Translations under genes and position numbers: made by a program
DNA from: Coriobacteriales bacterium
Lineage (GTDB): Bacteria; Actinomycetota; Coriobacteriia; Coriobacteriales; UBA8131
Direction: 5' to 3'
Length of the DNA stretch: 15,954 bases
Assembly (NCBI GenBank): GCA_031272005.1
Contig: JAISUQ010000191.1
Span: 1 to 15,954, forward strand
Part shown: one piece after another, positions 6,056 to 13,006 of the stretch
Position numbering within the stretch: the stretch's first letter is position 1
How the letters are laid out: each line of letters opens with the position of its first letter
The notes under the pieces: model-generated
The model's input: the letters and a program-made list of their open reading frames with translations, nothing else
The model's database searches: none
What the model was told of the DNA's origin: nothing

Positions 6056-8551
6056 TTGCCAGTAGATCTTGCTGACCTCAATGACTCCCAGCGCCAGGCC
6101 GTCGAATGCACCGACGGCCCCTTGCTGGTGCTGGCCGGCGCCGGCTCCGGCAAGACGCGGGTGCTGACCTACCGTATCGCTCATCTGATTGAAGACCTCG
6201 GCGTCTCGCCCTATCAGATCCTGGCCATCACCTTCACCAACAAGGCCGCGGCCGAGATGCGCGAGCGCCTGGGCCGGCTGCTGGGCGCCGGCACCCGGGG
6301 GATGTGGGTGGCTACCTTCCATGCCGCCTGCGTGCGGATGCTGCGTGCGGATGCCGAGCTGCTCGGATACTCCCGCGATTTCAGCATCTATGACGAGGAT
6401 GACTCCCGGCGGCTGGTCAAGGCGATTTTCAACGACCTGGAAATCGACACCCGGCAGTTCGCCATCGCCGGCGTGCGTGAGCGGATCTCCCGGGCCAAAA
6501 ACGAATTGCTGACCGCAGATGATTACAGCGATCAGGCCGCCAATGGCTACGACCGTCTGGTGGCCCGGGTCTTTGCCGAGCTGCAACTGCGTCTGCAGCG
6601 GGCCAACGCCATGGATTTCGATGACCTGTTGGTCAACACCTGGCTGCTGCTCTCCCGCAACCCCCAGGTGCTGTCAGCCTACCAGCAGCGCTTCCGCTAT
6701 CTGCTGGTCGATGAGTACCAGGACACCAACCACGCCCAATACCGCATCACTGAGTTGCTGGCCCAGGCCTCGCGCAACATCATGGTCGTCGGTGACGACG
6801 ACCAGTCCATCTACTCCTGGCGTGGTGCCGATCTGCGCAACATCCTGGAGTTCGAGCGCGATTATCCCGAGGCTGTGGTCATAAAGCTGGAGCAGAACTA
6901 TCGCTCCACGGCCACCATCCTCTCCGCCGCCAACGCCGTGATAGCCAATAACGAGAACCGCAAGGCCAAAAAGCTGTTTACCGAAGGTGATACGGGGGAT
7001 AAAATCGCCCTCTATCAGGCTGCCGATGAGCGCGATGAGGGCCGCTGGATTGCTGCCGAAGTGGAGCGGATGCATCGCCAGGGCCGCTCCTATTGCGACT
7101 TCGCGGTGTTTTACCGCACCAACGCCCAATCCCGGGTGCTGGAAGACATGCTGCTGCGGGCCGGCGTGCCTTATCGCATCGTCGGCGGCACCCGCTTCTT
7201 TGACCGCGCCGAGATCCGTGACGTCATGGCCTATCTCAAGTTGGTCGTCAACCCGGCTGATGACATCGCTGCCAAACGGGTCATCAATGTGCCGCGCCGG
7301 GGCATCGGCAAGACCACAGAGGCCCGCATCGACGAGATTGCCCGCACCGAGGGCTGCCCGTTTCTGGAAGCCTGCGAGCTGGCCTTGTTGGACGAGAGCA
7401 TTGGCAGCAAAACCCGCAATACCCTGGCCCAATTCCTGCAACTGATCCGCGAAGCCGGCAACTTCCGGGGCGAGCTGCGCCACATCGTCGAGCTGATTGT
7501 GGAGAAAAGCGGCCTTATCACCGCCCTGGAAGCCGAGCGCACCGACGAAGCACAAAGCCGCATCGAGAACATCCGGGAATTCTTCTCAGTTGCCCAGGAG
7601 TTCGACCAGACCCACGATGAAGAAGCACTGCAGTCAGAAGTGTCTGGATTTGCCGAAGTACTATCCAGCGACACTTCCCTGACAGGCCCTGCAGCGCCCG
7701 GAAGACAATCCAGTGGGCAGCTTTCAGTGGAGGATGGGCGCAGCCCCCGGGCAAGTCTGCCGGCAGACTCCAGCACCATAGCGGATGTCGCCGAAGATGT
7801 TGATGTCCAGTTTGACCCCAGCCAGCCCCTCTCCAAACTCCCGGCCTTTATGGAGTGGCTGGCTTTACGCAGCGACCTGGACTCCCTGATTGCCGGCGAG
7901 GACTACCTGACCCTGATGACCGTGCACTCGGCCAAGGGCCTGGAGTTCCCGGTGGTCTTTATCGCTGGCCTGGAAGAGAGCATCTTCCCGCATTCCGCTT
8001 CTTCGGATGACCCCAGCGGTCTGGAGGAGGAGCGCCGGTTGGCCTATGTGGCCATCACCCGGGCCCGCCAGCTTCTGTTCGCTACCCACGCCCAGGTCCG
8101 CAACCTCTATGGCAGCGTGCAGGTCAACCCGCGATCGCGTTTTGTGGCCGAGATTCCGGAGGAGCTGCTGCGCCTGGCAGGTGTTGGCTCGCAGGGTTAT
8201 CTGGGCACCGGCTGGGAGAAGCGCGGCGACCGCAGCGGCACCTTCGGCTCCGGCAGCCGCAAGGAACGCGGAGAAGGCCGCATCTTCGGCTCCGGCGGCA
8301 GCGGCCAGGGCAGCAAAGGCGGAACAGGCAACATGGGCAACCAGTCTGCCGGCACGACCCTGCCTACCCAGGCCCAGCGCCAGGCCCGTGAAGCCGTGGT
8401 CTACGCAGTGGGCGATACCATCGACCACAAGACCTTCGGCCGCGGCCAGATCACCGCCATCGAAGGCGATGCCCTGCACATCCACTTCAGCGCCAGCGGC
8501 CAAACCAAAAAGCTCCTCAAGGGCTACGCGCCAATCGTCAAGATCAGTTGA
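6056..8551 (+). CDS. pcrA: PcrA/UvrD-type superfamily 1A DNA helicase
   Basis: PcrA is an ATP-driven 3'-5' helicase acting in nucleotide excision repair, clearance of replication-transcription conflicts and plasmid replication. The 831-residue product shows all SF1 motifs in order: Q motif LNDSQRQAV, Walker A GAGSGKT (28-34), Ia TFTNKAAAEMRER, Ib TFHAACVRML, II VDEYQDT (D219, E220), III VGDDDQSIYSWRG (from about 245), IV LEQNYRST, V TVHSAKGLEFPVVFIAG, and VI EEERRLAYVAITRAR (from 657). The last 47 residues (from about 785: VGDTIDHKTFGRGQI) are the Tudor-like domain that binds RNA polymerase in PcrA. Start is TTG 6056, with AAGAGGA ending about ten bases upstream; no other in-frame start lies nearby. 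Two oddities are a polar low-complexity insert at about 527-595 and a Gly/Ser-rich linker before the Tudor domain. It closes the upstream gene run. Confidence 0.96.
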   Translation: MPVDLADLNDSQRQAVECTDGPLLVLAGAGSGKTRVLTYRIAHLIEDLGVSPYQILAITFTNKAAAEMRERLGRLLGAGTRGMWVATFHAACVRMLRADAELLGYSRDFSIYDEDDSRRLVKAIFNDLEIDTRQFAIAGVRERISRAKNELLTADDYSDQAANGYDRLVARVFAELQLRLQRANAMDFDDLLVNTWLLLSRNPQVLSAYQQRFRYLLVDEYQDTNHAQYRITELLAQASRNIMVVGDDDQSIYSWRGADLRNILEFERDYPEAVVIKLEQNYRSTATILSAANAVIANNENRKAKKLFTEGDTGDKIALYQAADERDEGRWIAAEVERMHRQGRSYCDFAVFYRTNAQSRVLEDMLLRAGVPYRIVGGTRFFDRAEIRDVMAYLKLVVNPADDIAAKRVINVPRRGIGKTTEARIDEIARTEGCPFLEACELALLDESIGSKTRNTLAQFLQLIREAGNFRGELRHIVELIVEKSGLITALEAERTDEAQSRIENIREFFSVAQEFDQTHDEEALQSEVSGFAEVLSSDTSLTGPAAPGRQSSGQLSVEDGRSPRASLPADSSTIADVAEDVDVQFDPSQPLSKLPAFMEWLALRSDLDSLIAGEDYLTLMTVHSAKGLEFPVVFIAGLEESIFPHSASSDDPSGLEEERRLAYVAITRARQLLFATHAQVRNLYGSVQVNPRSRFVAEIPEELLRLAGVGSQGYLGTGWEKRGDRSGTFGSGSRKERGEGRIFGSGGSGQGSKGGTGNMGNQSAGTTLPTQAQRQAREAVVYAVGDTIDHKTFGRGQITAIEGDALHIHFSASGQTKKLLKGYAPIVKIS

Positions 8552-8713
8552 CCCAGCATCCCGTCAGGAAGAATCAGCGCGGCTGAGCACAGGCTCAATC
8601 CCAACAATATTGGACCAAAGTAAACATATACATAGCGAATACGTCAATATATGTTTAATAAAGAGCAATAATAGCGTGTATAGGCACGTCCTTACAGTCA
8701 GCCCAAACGGCTC
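8552..8713. other. AT-rich intergenic segment between pcrA and the pyr promoter
   Basis: About 160 bases with no credible gene. The part from about 8600 to 8680 is distinctly more AT-rich than its neighbours. A short hairpin TGAGC-ACAG-GCTCA occurs at about 8583-8596 but has no following T-run, so I do not call it a terminator for pcrA. A 5-bp hairpin (GCGTG/CACGT) lies at 8674-8689. The perfect inverted repeat at 8621-8657 is listed separately. A short ORF on the minus strand here has no recognisable family and is not called. Confidence 0.6.
8621..8657. repeat. Perfect 10-bp inverted repeat with 17-nt spacer
   Basis: TAAACATATA at 8621-8630 is the exact reverse complement of TATATGTTTA at 8648-8657. 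The repeat is made almost only of A/T and is not followed by a T-run on either strand, so it does not look like a normal intrinsic terminator. It lies about 57 bases upstream of the predicted pyr -35 box and about 70 bases after pcrA. It may be a binding site for a dimeric protein, a weak transcription end or chance in AT-rich DNA. Confidence 0.6.
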
Positions 8714-8723
8714 TTGCCAAGAG
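8711..8723. promoter_or_regulatory. Palindrome over the pyr -35 box (possible operator)
   Basis: CTCTTG-C-CAAGAG is a perfect 6-bp palindrome around one central C and covers the predicted -35 hexamer TTGCCA. It is nested in a larger inverted repeat: GTCAGCCC at 8697-8704 pairs with GGGCTGGC at 8728-8735 (one G-T). A repressor or activator site is possible. The alternative is a hairpin in read-through transcripts from pcrA, although there is no T-run after it. Confidence 0.35.
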
Positions 8724-8742
8724 GCGGGGGCTGGCGTAGTAT
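8714..8742 (+). promoter_or_regulatory. Predicted sigma-70-type promoter of the pyr operon
   Basis: The -35 box TTGCCA (8714-8719, five of six matches to TTGACA) and the -10 box TAGTAT (8737-8742, four of six matches to TATAAT) are separated by exactly 17 bases. Transcription would start near 8748-8750, right at the first base pairs of the PyrR-binding hairpin, giving a leader of about 155 bases, similar in size to the B. subtilis pyr leader. The fit between start site and leader structure is the main support. Confidence 0.6.
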
Positions 8743-8747
8743 GGTCA

Positions 8748-8789
8748 GTGACCTTTAAGAGCGGTACAGAGAGACCGACAAGGCGACAC
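8748..8789 (+). promoter_or_regulatory. PyrR-binding hairpin (anti-antiterminator) in the pyr leader
   Basis: The RNA from this stretch folds as in PyrR-binding loops: GUG 8748-8750 pairs with CAC 8787-8789, CCUU 8752-8755 with AAGG 8780-8783, a purine-rich internal loop follows, then CGGU 8762-8765 pairs with ACCG 8774-8777. The apical region contains the CAGAGA hexaloop sequence (8767-8772). The CCUUUAA and CAAGG flanks also resemble B. subtilis sites. PyrR with UMP or UTP would hold this hairpin and block the antiterminator. One deviation is that the position closing the hexaloop is an A/G apposition (A8766, G8773) instead of C-G. Confidence 0.85.
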
Positions 8790-8844
8790 AACAATACATC
8801 TCGGTGAGCGAATGGCTCCCGGCATCGGTTTGAGTGCCCTTGTC
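8777..8844 (+). promoter_or_regulatory. Antiterminator pairing of the pyr attenuator
   Basis: GACAAGG at 8777-8783, which is the 3' side of the PyrR-binding hairpin, is perfectly complementary to CCUUGUC at 8838-8844, which is the 5' side of the terminator. CAC 8787-8789 can add pairs with GUG 8834-8836 across a small internal loop. Forming this helix disrupts both the PyrR hairpin and the terminator, so it is the read-through state expected when uridine nucleotides are low. The loop between the arms contains a small GAGC/GCTC hairpin at 8806-8818. Confidence 0.75.
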
Positions 8845-8867
8845 AGTTACCAGGCAGGGGTATTTTT
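8835..8867 (+). terminator. Intrinsic terminator of the pyr attenuator
   Basis: UGCCCUUGUC (8835-8844) pairs with GGCAGGGGUA (8853-8862) over ten base pairs, including three G-U pairs, with the eight-base loop AGUUACCA. A run of five U follows directly (8863-8867). It ends 35 bases before the pyrR start codon. Its 5' arm is shared with the antiterminator, so it is conditional and not a simple gene end. Confidence 0.85.
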
Positions 8868-8902
8868 CTGCACGAAAACAGCCCCGGAAAGCGAGAACTG
8901 AC

Positions 8903-9490
8903 GTGTCCAAGCTGGAAACCAAGAGCGTGGTCCTGGATAAACAGGCAATTGATCGGGCATTGACACGCGTCACTCACGAAATCCTGGAAAGCAACCACGG
9001 GGCAGAAAACCTGGCGCTGGTAGGCATCGTCACCCGTGGCGACCAGCTGGCCAGCGCCCTGGCCGAGCGTATCCTGGCCATTGAGGGCCTGGAGGTGCCG
9101 GTGGGCTCGTTGGACATCAGCTTCTACCGCGACGACGTTGCCAACTACATCGCCCCGGAGGTGCACACCACCAACATCCCCTTTTCGGTGGACGGCAAGA
9201 CCATCATCCTGGTCGATGATGTGCTGTATACCGGGCGCACCATCCGTGCCGCGTTGGACGCCATCATGGACTATGGTCGTCCGGCGGCCATCCAGCTGGC
9301 CGTACTGGTCGACAGGGGACATCGCGAGTTGCCGATCCGGGCTGATTATGTGGGCAAGAACGTGCCCTCCTCCGCCAGCGAATCGGTACGCCTGTTCCTG
9401 GAACCGCTGGACGGACGGACCAGCGTGGAGATACTCCAGGTCGCACCCGGCGAGCGCATCAGCTCGGCGCCGTTGGGCGGTGAGGCCTGA
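8903..9490 (+). CDS. pyrR: PyrR, pyr operon RNA-binding attenuation protein / uracil phosphoribosyltransferase
   Basis: PyrR senses UMP/UTP, binds hairpins in pyr mRNA leaders and promotes termination; many PyrR proteins also convert uracil and PRPP to UMP. From GTG 8903 the protein has 195 residues, close to the usual 180-190. It begins SKLETKSVVLDKQAIDRAL, the normal PyrR N-terminus, followed by THEILESN and GIVTRGD. The PRPP-binding motif VDDVLYTGRT spans V104-T113, and VGSLDISFYRDD and VLVDRGHRELPIRADYVGKN are family blocks. A longer version from GTG 8834 is rejected because it would translate through the terminator hairpin and add residues with no family match. The ribosome binding site is weak (GCGAG, about seven bases upstream). 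It lies directly behind its predicted target leader, so autoregulation is expected. It overlaps pyrB by one base. Confidence 0.96.
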   Translation: MSKLETKSVVLDKQAIDRALTRVTHEILESNHGAENLALVGIVTRGDQLASALAERILAIEGLEVPVGSLDISFYRDDVANYIAPEVHTTNIPFSVDGKTIILVDDVLYTGRTIRAALDAIMDYGRPAAIQLAVLVDRGHRELPIRADYVGKNVPSSASESVRLFLEPLDGRTSVEILQVAPGERISSAPLGGEA

Positions 9491-10422
9491 TGAGCGCCCT
9501 TTCCAGCGAACACCTGTTGAACATCGAGGACCTCACACCTGAGGACATCTATCTGGTGTTGGATACGGCCCGCTCCTTCAAGGAGGTCAACGAGCGCCCG
9601 ATAAAGAAGCTGCCCACCCTGCGTGGGCGCACGGTGGTCAATCTGTTCCTGGAGCCATCCACCCGCACCCGAACCTCCTTTGAGATCGCCGCCAAGCGCC
9701 TGTCGGCCGATGGCATCAATTTCTCGGCTTCGACCTCGGCGACTACCAAAGGAGAGTCGCTGGTGGATACGGCGCAGACGTTGGATGCCATGAACTGCGA
9801 TCTGGTGATTATCCGCCATCGCTATGCCGGGTCGCCTTATATCTTAACCCAGAATATGCGGGCGCACATCATCAACGGCGGCGACGGCAAGCATCAACAC
9901 CCCACCCAGGCGCTGCTGGACCTGTTTACGATGCGCGAGCATTTTGGCCATATCGAAGGCCTGCAGGTAGCCATCGTGGGCGACATCGCCCACTCCCGGG
10001 TCTTCGGCTCGCTGGCACCGGGCTTGCGGATGCTCGGTGCCAGTGTTACGGCCATCGCACCGCCTACCTTGTTGCCTGCCCGCCCGGATGTCCTCGGCGC
10101 GGATGTCTGCTATTCGCTGGATGAGCGCTTGGGCCAATTTGATGTGGTGTATATGTTGCGCATCCAGCAGGAACGCCTGGAGGAGTCGCCATTCCCAACA
10201 CTGCGGGAATATTCACGCTTCTATGGTATCAACAGCGCCCGCCTGGCCGCTCTCAAGCCGGAGGCCATCATCATGCACCCCGGCCCGGTGAACCGCGGCG
10301 TGGAGCTCAGCTCGGCGGCCATCGACAATGCCCGTAACCTGCTGCTTTATCAGGTCAATGCCGGTGTGGCGGTGCGGATGGCCTTGATGTATCTGCTGCT
10401 TGGCGGAGAAAGTGAGGCTTGA
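9490..10422 (+). CDS. pyrB: Aspartate carbamoyltransferase, catalytic chain
   Basis: PyrB joins carbamoyl phosphate and aspartate to form carbamoyl aspartate, the first step specific to pyrimidines. The 310-residue length is normal for the catalytic subunit. Carbamoyl-phosphate binding residues are in LEPSTRTRTSFE (S57-T58-R59-T60-R61), with HRYAGSPY, HPTQALLDLFT, VAIVGDIAHSRV and the C-terminal HPGPVNRGVEL completing the fold. No pyrI regulatory chain gene is present in the window, consistent with control by PyrR attenuation in place of CTP allostery. The ATG overlaps the pyrR stop (TGATG). The gene ends one base before the pyrC start. Confidence 0.97.
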   Translation: MSALSSEHLLNIEDLTPEDIYLVLDTARSFKEVNERPIKKLPTLRGRTVVNLFLEPSTRTRTSFEIAAKRLSADGINFSASTSATTKGESLVDTAQTLDAMNCDLVIIRHRYAGSPYILTQNMRAHIINGGDGKHQHPTQALLDLFTMREHFGHIEGLQVAIVGDIAHSRVFGSLAPGLRMLGASVTAIAPPTLLPARPDVLGADVCYSLDERLGQFDVVYMLRIQQERLEESPFPTLREYSRFYGINSARLAALKPEAIIMHPGPVNRGVELSSAAIDNARNLLLYQVNAGVAVRMALMYLLLGGESEA

Positions 10423-10423
10423 G

Positions 10424-11731
10424 ATGGCCTTGTTGCTGAAAAACGCCCGTTGCGTCGACCCGTCTGTACAGTTGGATGCCCAGCGTGACATCCTGATTCG
10501 GGACGGCGTGATAGTGGAGACAGGCCAGTGCGGCACGGTCAAGCTGCCAAAGGGCACTGCTGTCGACCTGGCCGGAAAAGTACTGGTACCCGGCCTGTTT
10601 GACATGCATGTGCATCTGCGCGAGCCGGGTTATGAGTATAAGGAGGATATTGCCAGCGGTGGTGCTGCCGCAGCCAAGGGCGGCTTTGCGGCGGTATTGG
10701 CGATGCCCAACACCAAGCCGGTCTGTGACAGCGGACCGCGGGTCAGCTTCCTGCTGGAGAAGGCGCGCGAAGTCACGGCAACCAGAGTCTATGCGGCTGG
10801 CGCTTTAAGCGTTGGCCTGGCTGGTGAGGCGTTGGCCGAGATAGGCGATATGACCGCTGCCGGTGCGGTGGCCTTCACCGATGATGGCCGCGGCGTGCAA
10901 TCTGACGGTATGATGCGCCGAGCCATGGATTACACGCGAACCTTCGGTAAGCCGGTGCTCAGTCACTGCCAGGTGGAGTCGCTGGTGGGCAGCGGCGTGG
11001 CCAACGAGGGTGTGGCCTCCACCCGATTGGGCCTGGCCGGCTGGCCGGCGGCAGGCGAGGAGATGCAGATTGCCCGGGACATCGCGCTTTGCGAGTTGAC
11101 TGGTTGCCCATTGCATATCCAACACATCACCACCGCAGCCGGCGTGGAGTTGGTCAAGGCGGCCAAGTCCAGGGGCTTGCCGGTCAGCTGTGAGGTCACT
11201 CCGCATCATCTATTCCTCAGTGAAGACGACCTGGATTGTACCTATAACACCAACCTGAAGATGAACCCACCTCTGCGTACCGCTGCCGATGCCCAGGCGC
11301 TGCGAGCGGCTTTGGTGGCTGGCGACATCGACTGCATCGCCACCGACCACGCTCCGCATGCCGCGCATGAGAAGGCATTGGAGTTCGAGCTGGCGCCCTT
11401 CGGCACCACCGGGTTGGAGACGGCATTGGGGCTGGTGCTGACCGAGCTGGTGGCCACAGGCCAGATGGACTTGAGCACCCTGGTGGAGCGGATGTCCCAT
11501 GCCCCCCGCCGTATCCTCAATCTGCCGCCGGTCCAGCTGGCAGCTGGTAGCAGTGCCGACCTTACAGTCATCGACCTCGAGCTGCCATGGCAGGTGGAAG
11601 CGGACGGCTTCGTCTCCAAGAGCGCCAACTCCGCTTTTATCGGCCGCCAGCTTAAAGGCCGGGCGACAGATGTCTATGTTGCTGGCTATGCCAGCCTAAA
11701 AAAAGGAGAGCTGGTAGGTGAGTCATGCTGA
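10424..11731 (+). CDS. pyrC: Dihydroorotase, class I
   Basis: PyrC cyclises carbamoyl aspartate to dihydroorotate in a zinc-dependent amidohydrolase fold. I choose ATG 10424 (435 residues), since GAGG at 10414-10417 sits six bases upstream and homology begins at ALLLKNARCVDP; a start at 10400 would run back into pyrB. Zinc and catalytic residues are visible: D60-M-H62-V-H64-L-R66, D153 in FTDDG, H181 in SHCQV, H234 in IQHIT and D308 in IATDHAPH. The bridging ligand at 153 is aspartate, as in Aquifex and Bacillus class I enzymes, not a carboxylated lysine. All expected active-site residues are present, so this is an active PyrC and not the non-catalytic PyrC' form. It overlaps carA by seven bases. 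Confidence 0.97.
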   Translation: MALLLKNARCVDPSVQLDAQRDILIRDGVIVETGQCGTVKLPKGTAVDLAGKVLVPGLFDMHVHLREPGYEYKEDIASGGAAAAKGGFAAVLAMPNTKPVCDSGPRVSFLLEKAREVTATRVYAAGALSVGLAGEALAEIGDMTAAGAVAFTDDGRGVQSDGMMRRAMDYTRTFGKPVLSHCQVESLVGSGVANEGVASTRLGLAGWPAAGEEMQIARDIALCELTGCPLHIQHITTAAGVELVKAAKSRGLPVSCEVTPHHLFLSEDDLDCTYNTNLKMNPPLRTAADAQALRAALVAGDIDCIATDHAPHAAHEKALEFELAPFGTTGLETALGLVLTELVATGQMDLSTLVERMSHAPRRILNLPPVQLAAGSSADLTVIDLELPWQVEADGFVSKSANSAFIGRQLKGRATDVYVAGYASLKKGELVGESC

Positions 11732-13005
11732 AGACTGATAAACCGGCAGCGTTGCTGCTGGAGGACGGCACCTGCTTCATCGGTGCCAGTTGCGGCGCCG
11801 AGGGCGAGACTTTTGGCGAGATCTGCTTCAACACCTCGATGGTCGGCTATCTGGAGATTATCTCCGACCCTTCCTATGCCGGCCAGATCATCACCATGAC
11901 CTATCCACAGATCGGCAATTACGGCGTGGCGCGGGCCGATTTGCAACGCGACGAGCTGGCTTTACGCGGTCTGGTGGTGCGCGACATCTGCTACACGCCG
12001 TCTAACTTCCGCAGTGAGTTGTCACTGCCGGATTTCTTGCTGGAGCAGGGCGTGGTTGCCATCAGCGGTATCGACACCCGCCAGTTGACCCGCCATATCC
12101 GCGACAACGGGGCGATGCGGGCGGTCCTCTCGACTGTCGATACCGACCCAGACTCACTGAAGGCCAAGGTCCTGGCTTCGCCATCCATCGTCAATATCAA
12201 CCTGGCCCGCGGCGTCAGTATCACACAGCCGCAAGAATACCAGCCGGATGACGCCGCCTATGACTTTCTGCTCCAGCCGCCGTTAGAGCAGCGTTACCAC
12301 GTGGTGGCCTATGACTGCGGGGCGAAGAAGGGTATCCTGCGCAACCTGCACCGGGCTGGCTGCAAGGTGACGGTGGTGCCCTGGGACACGCCAGCCAGCA
12401 CTGTGCTTGGTATGCACCCCGATGGCGTATTCTTCTCCAACGGGCCGGGCGACCCTGAGCCGGTGGAGGCCACAGCTGCCGCCGCCGGGGGTTTATTCGG
12501 CAAGCTGCCGGTGTTCGGCATCTGCCTGGGGCACCAGATGATTGCCCTGGGTGCTGGCGGGCGCACCGAGAAGTTGAAGTTCGGCCATCGCGGCGCCAAC
12601 CATCCGGTGATGAATCTGCGCACCCGGGGTGTGGAGATAACCGCGCAAAACCACGGCTTCGGAGTGATATTCCCCTCATTGGGCGAGCTGGTAGCGAAGC
12701 ATAGCGGTGGCATTTGTGAGCACCGCGATGACCTGCGGTTTTGGGTGGAACAAGGCGTAGCACCGGTGGTCGCCAACCCCAGATACGGGCGCATCCAGCT
12801 CTCGCATGTCAACCTCAATGACGGTACGGTGGAAGGTCTGGCTTTCCTGGATGTGCCGGTCTTCTCCGTCCAATACCATCCGGAGGCCTCGCCTGGCCCT
12901 ACCGACTCGCATTACCTGTTCACCGCCTTCACCCGCCTGATGGCCGGTCGCGCAGACTATTTGGATATCGATATCGCCTCCGATCGCCTGAGGGAGTGGA
13001 AATAG
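11725..13005 (+). CDS. carA: Carbamoyl-phosphate synthase small (glutaminase) subunit
   Basis: CarA hydrolyses glutamine and passes ammonia through a tunnel to CarB. The N-terminal domain shows GEICFNTSMVGYLEII, DPSYAGQIITMTYPQIGNYG and SGIDTRQLTRHIRD. The class I glutamine amidotransferase triad is C267 (GICLGHQM), H385 and E387 (QYHPEA), with FSNGPGDPEP upstream. The length of 426 is long for the family (E. coli 382, B. subtilis about 364); most of the excess is an insertion of about 34 residues between ITAQNHGFGV and HVNLNDGTVEG, roughly residues 317-355, containing SGGICEHRDDLRFWVEQG. ATG 11725 lies inside the end of pyrC, with AGGTG four bases upstream. It is separated from carB by one base, as expected for two subunits made together. 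Confidence 0.97.
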   Translation: MLKTDKPAALLLEDGTCFIGASCGAEGETFGEICFNTSMVGYLEIISDPSYAGQIITMTYPQIGNYGVARADLQRDELALRGLVVRDICYTPSNFRSELSLPDFLLEQGVVAISGIDTRQLTRHIRDNGAMRAVLSTVDTDPDSLKAKVLASPSIVNINLARGVSITQPQEYQPDDAAYDFLLQPPLEQRYHVVAYDCGAKKGILRNLHRAGCKVTVVPWDTPASTVLGMHPDGVFFSNGPGDPEPVEATAAAAGGLFGKLPVFGICLGHQMIALGAGGRTEKLKFGHRGANHPVMNLRTRGVEITAQNHGFGVIFPSLGELVAKHSGGICEHRDDLRFWVEQGVAPVVANPRYGRIQLSHVNLNDGTVEGLAFLDVPVFSVQYHPEASPGPTDSHYLFTAFTRLMAGRADYLDIDIASDRLREWK

Positions 13006-13006
13006 C

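Noticed and set aside
8583..8596. Hairpin TGAGC-ACAG-GCTCA after pcrA
   Set aside because: Only five pairs and no following T-run; not enough to call the pcrA terminator.
8564..8794. Short minus-strand frame of 76 codons with a hydrophobic middle
   Set aside because: It overlaps the pyr promoter and the PyrR hairpin, has no recognisable family and derives from the AT-rich patch; a leader peptide or toxin cannot be supported.
8834..8902. Upstream GTG extension of pyrR
   Set aside because: The added codons cross the attenuator terminator and match no PyrR N-terminus; GTG 8903 gives the normal family length.
10400..10423. Earlier start for pyrC inside pyrB
   Set aside because: ATG 10424 has a properly spaced GAGG and begins at the conserved N-terminus; the extension shows no family match.
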